A stretch of 36,125 bases of DNA from the NCBI GenBank assembly GCA_947089585.1, contig CAMULB010000008.1:1-36125 (forward strand). The letters are read 5' to 3'. The translations under genes were made by a program, and so were the position numbers. Position 1 is the first letter of the stretch, and each line of letters starts with the position of its first letter. The stretch comes from an uncultured Lachnospiraceae bacterium (GTDB taxonomy: Bacteria > Bacillota > Clostridia > Lachnospirales > Lachnospiraceae). The notes beneath the pieces are model-generated. The model was not told the DNA's origin. It did not search any database and saw nothing but the letters and a program-made list of their open reading frames with translations. This document shows, piece after piece, positions 1 through 7,365 of the stretch.

Positions 1-184
1 CGTTGTCGATATAGTAACGCATAATGGGGATCTGGTGTTGGCGTCCCCATTCTTCGATTATGAGCTTTTGATTTTCTACAGACCCGTGGGGTTCTCTGTT
101 AAGAACAGATAATCGGATGTAGCCTACGATATCTTTACTGACCGGGACGGCCAATTCGGGATGCTTTCTGCTTTTTCGCGCCAT
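1..184 (-). CDS. Serine site-specific recombinase, N-terminal part (runs off the window)
   Basis: The reverse strand reads from ATG at 184 to the left edge without a stop. The peptide opens with a basic stretch (MARKSRKHPELAV) and continues with GYIRLSV, which matches the start of the resolvase/invertase catalytic domain; the serine of RLS would be the nucleophile. SVENQKLIIEEW further on is typical of large serine recombinases of clostridial conjugative or mobilisable elements. A ribosome-binding site (AAGGGAG) lies about 8 bases upstream of the ATG. Such enzymes excise and integrate elements through a covalent serine-DNA intermediate. Only about 61 codons are inside the window, so it cannot be judged whether the gene is intact. 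A terminator-like hairpin sits directly upstream and a tyrosine-integrase remnant next door, which marks this end of the window as accessory DNA. Confidence 0.8.
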   Translation of the reverse strand, partial: MARKSRKHPELAVPVSKDIVGYIRLSVLNREPHGSVENQKLIIEEWGRQHQIPIMRYYIDN

Positions 185-204
185 GATAACATCTCCCTTA
201 TACG

Positions 205-231
205 AAAAAGGCTATGGCGCAAACCATAGCC
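205..231 (-). terminator. Hairpin with T run just upstream of the recombinase
   Basis: On the minus strand GGCTATGG pairs perfectly with CCATAGCC across a 6-base loop and is followed by TTTTT. This is the form of an intrinsic terminator. It lies between any upstream minus-strand transcript and the recombinase start, so it either ends an upstream gene or works as a leader attenuator. Confidence 0.6.
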
Positions 232-256
232 CTTGAGGGGATTATATCATGTTCCG

Positions 257-300
257 TTTTCCACTTCCACGAGGATGCCCTCATTTTCCGCTTCCACGAG
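257..300 (+). repeat. Two in-frame copies of a 17-base direct repeat
   Basis: The 17-mer ending CTTCCACGAG occurs at 257-273 and 284-300 with one difference and a period of 27 bases. It sits exactly where recognisable integrase homology begins, so it may mark the junction that truncated that gene. Confidence 0.6.
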
Positions 301-534
301 CTTAGGCATACCTACTGCAGCAACATGGCGAAATCAGGCATGAATCCAAAGACGCTCCAATATTTGATGGGGCATAGCGACATTGGGGTGACGCTGAATA
401 CATACACGCACCTCGGACTGGAGGATGCTGCGGATGAACTGAAGCGGATGGAAGATTTGGAGATTGCGAGGAAGGAACTGGAAAAGACAAAGGGTGAAAA
501 GCCTGTGTCGCAGAAAATGTTCCGGGCAATTTGA
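283..534 (+). pseudogene. Tyrosine recombinase (phage/Tn916-type integrase), C-terminal remnant
   Basis: The frame encodes FHELRHTYCSNMAKSG, then LQYLMGHSDIGVTLNTYTH and a charged C-terminal tail ending KPVSQKMFRAI. These supply the HxLR box, the GH box and the tyrosine nucleophile of the tyrosine-recombinase catalytic domain. The N-terminal arm-binding and core-binding domains and the first catalytic arginine are missing. The frame is open from an ATG at 214, but that ATG lies inside a hairpin without a ribosome-binding site, and residues before about 283 do not resemble an integrase. The stub of roughly 80 residues cannot be an active enzyme. It is a decayed end of an integrated element, followed at once by a terminator and an AT-rich cargo-like gene. 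Confidence 0.8.
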
Positions 535-550
535 TATGGAGATGGTAAAG

Positions 551-577
551 CGCTCTGCTTCGGCGGGGCGTTTTTCT
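551..577 (+). terminator. Intrinsic terminator after the integrase remnant
   Basis: CGCTCTGC and GCGGGGCG pair (8 base pairs, two of them G-U) around a TTCG tetraloop, followed by TTTTTCTTT. It begins 17 bases after the integrase stop codon. Confidence 0.8.
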
Positions 578-602
578 TTGTGTGGAAATATGAAGGGATT
601 TG

Positions 603-611
603 TGCTATTAT
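603..611 (+). promoter_or_regulatory. Possible extended -10 promoter for the DUF2971 gene
   Basis: TGC-TATTAT fits an extended -10 element (TGnTATAAT). It is about 50 bases upstream of the start codon at 661. No good -35 hexamer is visible. Confidence 0.4.
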
Positions 612-660
612 AGTATTTGGGATATTTTGCCCTATCTAATTAAGGAAGGAGAATATATTT

Positions 661-1518
661 ATGAACACTATAGCCTATATAAATAATGATGTAGACAAAC
701 GTATCAATAAACATAAATATGGTAATTACCTATATCATTATACGTCAATAGCTACACTACATAATATTTTGAAAAGTAAACAATTTTGGCTTGGAAATAC
801 AGCGACCATGAATGATAAGAAAGAAGTCAAATATTTTATAGAATTGTTGCAAAGGGCATTGTGTGAAAACATTCCTTCAGACAAATTAAGTCAATGCGAT
901 ATTTTTTTTCAAAAAGTGTATACACGTATAGATAATGAGTATCCATATGCAATGTGTTTTTCAAGATTGGAGGATGATGCTGCGCAGTGGGAAAGATATG
1001 CGGATAATGCAGAGGGAGTTTGTATTATTTTTAATACTAAGAATATCATGTGTGCATTTTATGAAGAATATCTTTTGTTTGGAGATGTGTATTATGATTT
1101 TGATATTAAGCAACATCAGCACTATAAAATCTTATATGATTATTTCGCTACAGGAAAATTGAATGGATTTAGCAATGAAACTGGTCAAATAGATAATGCC
1201 ATAGCTTGCGGGTATTCCCATAAACATCGCAGTTTCAGAAGCGAACAAGAAATACGGGCGGTAACTTTATGGAATCATATTCCAAAATATGCAATGGTTG
1301 AAACAGAATGTGTTCGTGGAATCGTAAAAAAATTTCTGAAATTTGATATGGAGAAGCGTTGTACAGAAGTTGGTTTAACTTTTGAAAATTTATTTGAGGG
1401 GATTGTAATAGGACCTAAATCTGCACAGGATATTGGTAGTCTACAATCATTTGTTGAAGAGAAGGGATTTGCTTCTTTAAAAGGAAAGATTAGTAAATCT
1501 GATTGTCCATTACGTTAA
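661..1518 (+). CDS. DUF2971-family protein, probable mobile-element cargo
   Basis: This 285-residue protein has the hallmarks of DUF2971: an N-terminal YLYHYTSIATLHNIL (about residues 23-37), then FWLGNTATMNDKKE, a central CFSRLEDDAAQWERYADNAEGVCI, and a later FRSEQEIRAV (about 197-206). The family has no settled biochemical role that I can state. The conserved HYT near the start and the later E-R motif resemble the spaced H-Y-E layout of ADP-ribosyltransferase-like folds, but that is only an inference. No signal peptide or membrane segment is seen, so it should be cytoplasmic. AAGGAG lies 9 bases before the ATG. The gene is much richer in A+T than its neighbours and is bracketed by an integrase stub and repeated TTACTACG sites, which suggests it arrived with the element. 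Confidence 0.8.
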   Translation: MNTIAYINNDVDKRINKHKYGNYLYHYTSIATLHNILKSKQFWLGNTATMNDKKEVKYFIELLQRALCENIPSDKLSQCDIFFQKVYTRIDNEYPYAMCFSRLEDDAAQWERYADNAEGVCIIFNTKNIMCAFYEEYLLFGDVYYDFDIKQHQHYKILYDYFATGKLNGFSNETGQIDNAIACGYSHKHRSFRSEQEIRAVTLWNHIPKYAMVETECVRGIVKKFLKFDMEKRCTEVGLTFENLFEGIVIGPKSAQDIGSLQSFVEEKGFASLKGKISKSDCPLR

Positions 1519-1527
1519 ATAACCGCA

Positions 1528-1566
1528 GTAGTAAAAACCCTCAATTCTTACTACGTTTTTACTACG
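1528..1566 (+). repeat. TTACTACG direct and inverted repeats, possible element end
   Basis: TTACTACG occurs at 1548-1555 and 1559-1566 with an 11-base period (one helical turn). GTAGTAAAAAC at 1528-1538 is the exact inverse of GTTTTTACTAC at 1555-1565. No T run follows, so it is not an ordinary terminator. Clustered short direct and inverted sites just past integrase-linked cargo could be recombinase binding sites or an attachment end; this is an inference. Confidence 0.45.
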
Positions 1567-1704
1567 ATTGACGGCTTCAACTTGCCACATTTTGCCCCGT
1601 TTTGCTCATTCTGTGATTTTTTTAACAATTATCTTTGAAAAAATAAATCTCGCAAAACGTGCCAAAACACGGCAAATCAACGCATTTTAGGAGGAATTTT
1701 TATT

Positions 1705-2172
1705 ATGATTAAAATACTTTTCGTCTGCCACGGCAACATCTGCCGCAGCACCATGGCCGAGAGCGTAATGGCGCATCTCATCCAATCCGCGAACCTAACC
1801 CATCAGATCCATGTCGCTTCCGCGGCCACCAGCCGGGAGGAAATCGGCAATCCTCCACACCACGGAACCGTTTCAAAACTTCGCCAAATGAAGATCCCCG
1901 TCATTCCTCACCGGGCGGTACAGATGACGCGGCAAGACTATCAAGCTTACGATTACCTCGTCGGCATGGACAGCGCCAACATCCGCAATATGCTACGGAT
2001 TGTCGGAAGTGATCCGGAAGGAAAGATTTATAAACTACTGTCCTTCGCCGGAAAAGAAGGTGATATTGCCGACCCCTGGTACACCGGAAATTTCGATGAA
2101 ACCTACCAGGATGTCATGGAAGGGTGCCAGGCATTGCTGACTCAGATCCAGGCTCAGGTAAGTAACGCATAG
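1705..2172 (+). CDS. Low-molecular-weight protein-tyrosine phosphatase
   Basis: The 155-residue protein begins IKILFVCHGNICRSTMAES, which contains the CX5RS phosphate-binding loop of the LMW-PTP/arsenate-reductase-like family (CHGNICRS, residues 9-16). The catalytic general acid is the aspartate of DPWYTGNFDETY near residue 127, matching the family's DPWY motif. Length and motif spacing are those of a complete cytoplasmic enzyme that removes phosphate from protein tyrosines or small acyl phosphates. An AGGAGG-like site sits 8-10 bases before the ATG. It stands alone: mobile-element debris upstream and a convergent gene downstream. Members of this family next to exopolysaccharide genes act on tyrosine kinases, but no such genes are nearby, so its substrate is unknown. 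Confidence 0.93.
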   Translation: MIKILFVCHGNICRSTMAESVMAHLIQSANLTHQIHVASAATSREEIGNPPHHGTVSKLRQMKIPVIPHRAVQMTRQDYQAYDYLVGMDSANIRNMLRIVGSDPEGKIYKLLSFAGKEGDIADPWYTGNFDETYQDVMEGCQALLTQIQAQVSNA

Positions 2173-2180
2173 CACGAACT

Positions 2181-2225
2181 AAAAAGCCGAACACCTTCAG
2201 CGCAATGCGTACTGCGCCGTTCGGC
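2181..2225 (-). terminator. Terminator for the minus-strand EF-hand gene
   Basis: Read on the minus strand, GCCGAAC pairs with GTTCGGC across a region that itself folds (TGCGCC/GGCGCA and GCGCA/TGCGC), followed by TTTTTAG. It lies about 180 bases past the stop codon of the minus-strand gene ending at 2403, beyond a block of tandem repeats. Confidence 0.65.
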
Positions 2226-2270
2226 GCAAACAACATGTTGCTATTTGAACCACCGCCCCAGTTCGCTGCA

Positions 2271-2402
2271 GCTGCCCAGCTTCTCTTTTTGCCGCTCTGG
2301 ATCACTGTAGCTGCCCGGCTTCTCTTTTTTGCCGCTTCGGTTCACTGGCTGCCTGGCCTCTCTTTTTTTGCCACTTCCGTTCACTGCGGCTGCCCGCCTC
2401 GC
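2271..2402 (+). repeat. Imperfect tandem repeat, about 39-base unit, three and a half copies
   Basis: Units begin with GCTGCC(C/T) at 2271, 2310, 2348 and 2389 and share a T-rich middle (CTTCTCTTTTTGCC-like) and a TTCACTG-like end. Unit lengths are 39, 38, 41 and a partial 14 that runs into the stop codon of the minus-strand gene. The copies differ by substitutions and T-run length, as expected from slippage. It lies in the 3' untranslated region of the minus-strand gene. Confidence 0.75.
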
Positions 2403-3440
2403 CTACTGTGCCAAATCCACATGCTGCACCGTTCCGGTCATGCCATTTTCGTAGAGGAAGATGCCGGTCTTGCGCACCCGCGCATTGACTTCGCGCGAGC
2501 CGGCCTGCGTCATGGTGAATTCGGTAGAAGCATTTCCCAGATAAATAGCGCCCACACCGGCCTGGCCCAGTCCGCAGAGTACATCGCGTCCTTGGCTGTC
2601 CTTGGTCCAGATCAGCAGCTGGTCAAAAATTTCGTCTGCTTCGTCAATCCATCCGTTGCGGTCAGAGTCATACTTTGCCAGATCGGCAAAGCCGTTGCCG
2701 CTCTTGGCGCCAAACAGCTCGGAACCGTCGTTAATTTTCCCATCTCCGTTTTTGTCCAAAGCCAAAAAGCCGCTGCCGGCGCCTAAGGTGGAAATTGCCT
2801 CCTTGTGGCCGTCTGCATCGAGATCAAAATAAAATTTTTGGTCGGAAATATTGGCCGTATCTGTCTCCAAATTGATCACCAGCGGGTCACAGAAGACTGT
2901 GGTGGCAAGCTGCTGCACACGGCTGTAGGTCTGTTCGGTAAAGGAACGGCTCATGGAAGCTTCCAGCTGGAAGGAGAGCTCACGGCCATCTGCAGTTACG
3001 ACGGTTCCTGTGGTGGAAAAGGTTGTTTGCTCTTGTTCGTGGTGGAGGGTGACAGTTTCCGTCGTATGGGTGAGCAGCCCCTGTGAGAGCCCCTGCGAAG
3101 TCGGTGAGATGCCGGCTGCAAAGAGTTTTGGTGTTTTGCCAAAAAACAGCATCATCAAATAATCGAGCGATTCCTCCTGGATCTGAGCCAAGGTACGATC
3201 GGAATCCGCGTCCTCGGCTTTGCGGATCTTTGCCGTTTGCAAAAATGGATTCTCCCAGCGAAAACCTCCCTGCTGGAAGCCCATGCTCTGCCCCTTTTTG
3301 GCCAGATTGGTCTGTGAAAAAGGGAGTCCGCCAGCTGGAGCCATCAGAACGCTGGTGGTTGTAGTCTTGCTCGCCGTCCTTGAGATGCTTGCATAGCTGT
3401 GCGCAGAATGCATTTGCACGTTGCTGTTTGCGATTCTCAT
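2403..3440 (-). CDS. EF-hand calcium-binding protein of unknown function
   Basis: The start is taken as ATG at 3440 because AAAGGAGG lies about 6 bases upstream of it, whereas the more upstream in-frame ATG (3464) precedes that ribosome-binding site. This gives 345 residues. The N-terminal 90 residues are rich in Ser, Thr and Ala with no obvious hydrophobic signal peptide. Two EF-hand loops are clear: DKNGDGKINDGSE (about 229-241) and DSDRNGWIDEADE (about 258-270), both with acidic or Asn residues at positions 1, 3, 5 and Glu at 12. A preceding DLDADG (206-211) is a third acidic loop of the VCBS/dockerin kind. Proteins of this architecture are known as uncharacterised proteins in Clostridia. 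Calcium binding is likely; partner and location are not known. The gene is transcribed divergently from the transglutaminase gene. Confidence 0.85.
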   Translation of the reverse strand: MRIANSNVQMHSAHSYASISRTASKTTTTSVLMAPAGGLPFSQTNLAKKGQSMGFQQGGFRWENPFLQTAKIRKAEDADSDRTLAQIQEESLDYLMMLFFGKTPKLFAAGISPTSQGLSQGLLTHTTETVTLHHEQEQTTFSTTGTVVTADGRELSFQLEASMSRSFTEQTYSRVQQLATTVFCDPLVINLETDTANISDQKFYFDLDADGHKEAISTLGAGSGFLALDKNGDGKINDGSELFGAKSGNGFADLAKYDSDRNGWIDEADEIFDQLLIWTKDSQGRDVLCGLGQAGVGAIYLGNASTEFTMTQAGSREVNARVRKTGIFLYENGMTGTVQHVDLAQ

Positions 3441-3583
3441 GAAAAAGCCTCCTTTATGCGCCATCCGTGGCTGATCTTTATAATGATTTTTCCTGTCGTC
3501 TGCCCGCTGTTACAATGGTTATCGGAATAAAAAAGGGAAAAATAACGAAATAATACAAAACAATAAAAATTAATAGGGATAAA

Positions 3584-3612
3584 TTGACAATAATAATGGA
3601 AAATGATACAAT
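3584..3612 (+). promoter_or_regulatory. Sigma-A-type promoter for the transglutaminase gene
   Basis: TTGACA at 3584-3589 and TACAAT at 3607-3612 are separated by 17 bases in AT-rich DNA. The predicted start leaves an untranslated leader of about 85 bases before the ATG at 3706. Confidence 0.8.
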
Positions 3613-3705
3613 GACTTTGTACAAGATTTTGATGGTTGTGATTGAATGATTGTATGTGGGGGGACAGGGGAAATATATTCATTGTGATTAAAGGAGAAGG
3701 TAAGT

Positions 3706-6330
3706 ATGGAAAGAGTTGTATCAAGCCAGGCCGAGCAGTATGCAGCCGGAAAGTATCAGCAGACCTTGGCGCTGCTTAAGGAGAAAAAGGACGAGGTCAC
3801 AGCCTTTGTTGAAAAGCTGAACGGGGATGAAAAGGCATTGATGGAATTCCTCTACGGAACCATGCCGATCTGTGACGCTGCGGACTACGAGCCGCAGCTC
3901 CTGTATGCATTTGTCAGGCATGCGTTGTTTTTGCGGCGGGAAAAATCCTGGACCAGAGAACTGCCGGAGGATGTTTTCCTGAATTATGTGCTTTATGACC
4001 GGGTGAATAATGAGAACATTATGGACTGCAGAGGCTGGTTTTACCAGATGCTGAATCCGCTGGTGGAGGGACTGAGCGAGGAGGAAGCAGTAAAGGAGAT
4101 TAATTATTGGTGCGCCCGTGAAGCGACCTATACGGCGTCTGACGGCCGGACGCTGGGGCCGGTGGGCGTGTATTACAGCGGCAGCGGACGCTGCGGTGAA
4201 GAATCTACCTTTTTAGTGACGGCGCTTCGCAGCGTGGGAATTGCAGCCCGTCAGGTGTATACGCCGGTCTGGGGGCACTGTGACGACAACCATGCCTGGG
4301 TCGAAGCCTGGGTCGAGGGAGGCTGGCGTTTTTTGGGCGCCTGCGAGCCGGAGGAGGTGCTGAACAAAGGGTGGTTTACCAACGCATCCTCCAGAGCAAT
4401 GATGATTCATACACGGGTCTTTTCTGATTATCAGAGCAAGGAGGCGGGAAGGAAAGAGGAGATTACAGAGCGGGATGGAGCGGCGCTGTTTTTTAATGAT
4501 ACGGCCAATTATGCCAAGACGGGCGAGGTGACGGTAACGGTAAAGGATGGCGAGGGAAAGCCGTTTTGCGGGGCAAAGGTAGTCTTTTCCGTTTTAAATA
4601 TGGCTCATGACTGCCCGATTTCCACGCTTTTTACCGACGAGACGGGAAAAGTAAGCTTGACGCTGGGCCTGGGAAGTGTTTTCGTAAGGGCGTTTGGCAA
4701 TGGCTGCTGCGGGGAGCTGCTGCTTTTGAATGAGGGAGAGAGCAGCGGCGAGATTGTACTTTCCCGTGAGGTGTGGGCGCAGACCCTGGCTGATCAGAAA
4801 GCAGATTGGCAGGAGATTGACCATACGGCTCCGCGCGATTACCCCATGCACCCGGTGAAGCTGACACGCGAGCAGAAGGCGCTGACCAAGAGCCGTCGGC
4901 AGGAAGCGGAAACGCTGCGCTTGAAAAAGCTGGCAGATTTTGCCAGACCAGAAGAAGGGGAGCGCTATGCGCTGGCAAAAAGATGCCTGGAGCTTTCCTT
5001 TGGCAATATTTCACAGCTTTGCAGCTTTCTGCAGGAGCATCCACAGCAGGAAGCGCAGGAGCTTTTGACGGTGCTTTCCGATAAAGATTACCGCGATCTT
5101 CGTGCCGATGTGCTGGGCGAGCATTATGAATATGGTCAAAAAGTACGCGCGTTCTCTCTGGAGACGTATTTAAAAGGAGAGGAAAATGCCAAAGGATTGT
5201 TTTTGCAGTATGTGTTGAATCCAAGAGTACGATTTGAGATGATGACGCCGTACCGTAGCTTTTTGATGTCGGCTTTCAGTGAGGAACAGAAGGACGCCTT
5301 TTGCCGGGAGCCATATGCGGTATGGCAGTGGATTGAAGCGCATATTTCTTGTGAGGCAAGCCGCAATTATCACCCGGTTGTTACTTCGCCGGTCGGTGTG
5401 ATGCGGACGCATCAGGGCTCTATGCTGGCAAAAAAGACGCTGTTTGTAGCAATTTGCCGGACGCTCGGCATTCCGGCGCGGCTGAATCCGGTCAATCATG
5501 AAGCGGAATTTTTCTGTGATCATCAGTTTCATGATGTGAGCGGCAGAGAACCGGAGGAAAAGAAGGCGCGCCTGATTTTAAAAAGCACGGAATCCCCGGT
5601 TTATTATGGCGACTGGACGATTGGCCGGCTGGTGGGCGGCGACGGCCAGACAGACGGGTGCCGGTTTGAGACATTGGATTTTCATGGTCGGGAGTTTCAG
5701 GACGATACCTTTGTGCTGGAATTGCCGGAGGGTCTTTATCAGCTGATTACAACGGTTCGGCTGCCAAGCGGCAATCAGATGGAAGCAAGACGGGTGATTG
5801 ATACGGCGGATTTTGCAGCTGGGGCGGACGGAATGCTGGAGCATACGATGGAGCTGTATCTGCGTAAGCCAGAACTGAATCAGATGCTGGAGACACTGGC
5901 TTTGGAGGACTTTACGCTGCGCCGGGAGGACGGCAGCGAAGCGGAAGCCAGAGCGATTTTCGACCGCCATACGATACTGGCATTTTTGGAGGAAGGGGAA
6001 GAACCGACGGAGCATTTCTTCAACGAGCTCAAGGAGCAGGAGGAGGAAGTGCGAAAAAGCGGCTTGAAGCTGGTATTTGTTGTGCAGCGTCCGCAGGCGT
6101 TGGAGAATCAGACGTTGGCCGATACCCTCAAGCGGCTGCCGGCGGAGGTATATTATGATGATTTTTCAGATTTACCGGAAATTTTGGCCCGCAGAATGTA
6201 TACGGATCCGGAGAAGCTTCCGCTGGTGCTGCTGGTCAGCCCGGAGCTCAAGGGCAGATATGCCAGCAGCGGCTACAATGTTGGCAGCGTGGGGCTGATG
6301 CTGCGGATTGCAAAATTGCTGGAGCGTTGA
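3706..6330 (+). CDS. Large cytoplasmic transglutaminase-like protein with a degenerate second copy
   Basis: The 874-residue protein lacks a signal peptide. A transglutaminase-like cysteine-protease core spans about 125-225: GRCGEES (Cys163), DDNHAWVEAW (His196) and ACEP (Glu214 at the usual Asp position). A beta-sandwich-like segment follows (about 272-335). A second transglutaminase-like segment around 560-600 aligns with the first (PVGV...G....TL.VA.CR..GI.AR), but the catalytic cysteine position holds Met573, so it is probably inactive. The C-terminal 120 residues have a thioredoxin-like pattern without a CXXC. The fold hydrolyses or rearranges amide bonds, as in PNGase and bacterial peptidases; the substrate here is unknown. 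AAGGAG precedes the ATG by about 8 bases and a strong promoter lies upstream. An aminopeptidase gene lies two genes downstream, so a role in intracellular peptide or glycopeptide breakdown is a reasonable guess. Confidence 0.85.
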   Translation: MERVVSSQAEQYAAGKYQQTLALLKEKKDEVTAFVEKLNGDEKALMEFLYGTMPICDAADYEPQLLYAFVRHALFLRREKSWTRELPEDVFLNYVLYDRVNNENIMDCRGWFYQMLNPLVEGLSEEEAVKEINYWCAREATYTASDGRTLGPVGVYYSGSGRCGEESTFLVTALRSVGIAARQVYTPVWGHCDDNHAWVEAWVEGGWRFLGACEPEEVLNKGWFTNASSRAMMIHTRVFSDYQSKEAGRKEEITERDGAALFFNDTANYAKTGEVTVTVKDGEGKPFCGAKVVFSVLNMAHDCPISTLFTDETGKVSLTLGLGSVFVRAFGNGCCGELLLLNEGESSGEIVLSREVWAQTLADQKADWQEIDHTAPRDYPMHPVKLTREQKALTKSRRQEAETLRLKKLADFARPEEGERYALAKRCLELSFGNISQLCSFLQEHPQQEAQELLTVLSDKDYRDLRADVLGEHYEYGQKVRAFSLETYLKGEENAKGLFLQYVLNPRVRFEMMTPYRSFLMSAFSEEQKDAFCREPYAVWQWIEAHISCEASRNYHPVVTSPVGVMRTHQGSMLAKKTLFVAICRTLGIPARLNPVNHEAEFFCDHQFHDVSGREPEEKKARLILKSTESPVYYGDWTIGRLVGGDGQTDGCRFETLDFHGREFQDDTFVLELPEGLYQLITTVRLPSGNQMEARRVIDTADFAAGADGMLEHTMELYLRKPELNQMLETLALEDFTLRREDGSEAEARAIFDRHTILAFLEEGEEPTEHFFNELKEQEEEVRKSGLKLVFVVQRPQALENQTLADTLKRLPAEVYYDDFSDLPEILARRMYTDPEKLPLVLLVSPELKGRYASSGYNVGSVGLMLRIAKLLER

Positions 6331-6431
6331 TGGGAGCCAATGCCGTGTGGCGAGCGGCAGGGGGCAAAAGCCAGATGAAAAACCGCAGAAAGACGAAATG
6401 AGAAAAGGCTGCAGGGGGAGAGAATGGAATT

Positions 6432-7205
6432 ATGTTTATTGCGGAACGTCATGAAAAGATTATGGAACGGCTGAAGGCTGAGGGGCGGATTACAGTTAAG
6501 GAATTAAGCCGTGATTTTGCGGTAACGGAGGATTGTGTGCGCAAGGATTTGAAGGCGTTGGAGAAGGACGGGCATCTGAAGCGCACTTATGGCGGGGCTG
6601 TATGGTCTGAGGATTATCCGCTGCTGCGGGACGTAGTTGATCGGCGGGAGATCAACAGTGAGAAGAAAGCGGCGATTGCGGAGGCGGCGTTGCCGTTGAT
6701 CAAGGAAAACGAGACGATTTTCCTCGACGTTTCCACTACCAATATTCGCTTGGCCAAGCTGCTGGTTCAAGCCAGCCGGCGTTTGGTCGTGGTCAGCAAT
6801 ATGATTGATATTCTGCAGATTCTCTCTGCCGGCAGCAGGATTACGGCGATCGGCACCGGCGGGACGATGGTTTCCACGGTCAATGGCTTTCTGGGGGCGG
6901 AGACGGTGGACTTTATCGGACGCTACAGCTTTGACCGGGCGTTTTTGGGCACCTGCGGACTGGAGGTGACGGAAGGGGCGATCACGACGCTGGGGGCCGA
7001 GGATGGACTGACGAAACGGGCGGCTTTAAGGAGCAGCCGTCACAATTATCTGGTGATGGAAAACGATAAATTTTATTTTAATGATTCTTATAAATTTGCC
7101 CATTTTGATGAGATAGACGGAATTATTACAGATCGGGCGCCCAATGGGGCTGTAGTGCGTGCGCTGAAAGCGGCGGGTGTTACACTGTATACGGGCAGAG
7201 CGTAG
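6432..7205 (+). CDS. DeoR-family transcriptional regulator
   Basis: The 257-residue protein has the N-terminal DeoR winged helix (RHEKIMERLKAEGRITVKELS, then VTEDCVRKDLKALEKDGHLKRTYGGA, residues 6-56) and the C-terminal DeoRC sugar-phosphate sensor (about 75-235) with the conserved FLDVSTTN, VVVSNM and GTGGTM motifs. Such regulators usually repress sugar-phosphate catabolic genes until a phosphorylated sugar binds. No sugar kinase or aldolase is adjacent, so the target is unclear; it may control itself and the peptidase-CutC-CcdA run that follows on the same strand. A GGGGGAG site lies about 11 bases before the ATG, a little far. The last codons and the stop are included in a tandem duplication that continues downstream. 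Confidence 0.92.
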   Translation: MFIAERHEKIMERLKAEGRITVKELSRDFAVTEDCVRKDLKALEKDGHLKRTYGGAVWSEDYPLLRDVVDRREINSEKKAAIAEAALPLIKENETIFLDVSTTNIRLAKLLVQASRRLVVVSNMIDILQILSAGSRITAIGTGGTMVSTVNGFLGAETVDFIGRYSFDRAFLGTCGLEVTEGAITTLGAEDGLTKRAALRSSRHNYLVMENDKFYFNDSYKFAHFDEIDGIITDRAPNGAVVRALKAAGVTLYTGRA

Positions 7206-7299
7206 GTGAAGAACAATCTGCCGGGGCTGCCGAACAGGTACTGCGTATACGGGCAGAGCGTAGGCGAAGACAATTTGCCGGGGCTGCAACAGGTACCGC
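7188..7299 (+). repeat. Tandem duplication of the 3' end of the DeoR gene
   Basis: The segment beginning TATACGGGCAGAGCGTAG at 7188 is repeated from 7246 with a 58-base period. Both copies continue through a (T/G)GCCGGGGCTGC block and ACAGGTAC, with a few substitutions and small indels. The first copy holds the stop codon of the gene. It looks like a local replication-slippage duplication. Confidence 0.8.
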
Positions 7300-7365
7300 A
7301 TGGAAGATGGCGGCATTGTGGTTGGCAGTCATGCGGCGGGACAATGAGAAGGAAGGGTTTGTGGC

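Noticed and set aside
2271..2402. CRISPR array
   Set aside because: The units are contiguous and imperfect, with no unique spacers, and no cas genes are present.
2205..2786. 193-codon plus-strand frame
   Set aside because: It starts in the terminator, crosses the tandem repeats and is antisense to the EF-hand gene.
4631..5224. Long minus-strand frame within the transglutaminase gene
   Set aside because: It is a shadow of a GC-rich gene, with no ribosome-binding site or family motifs.
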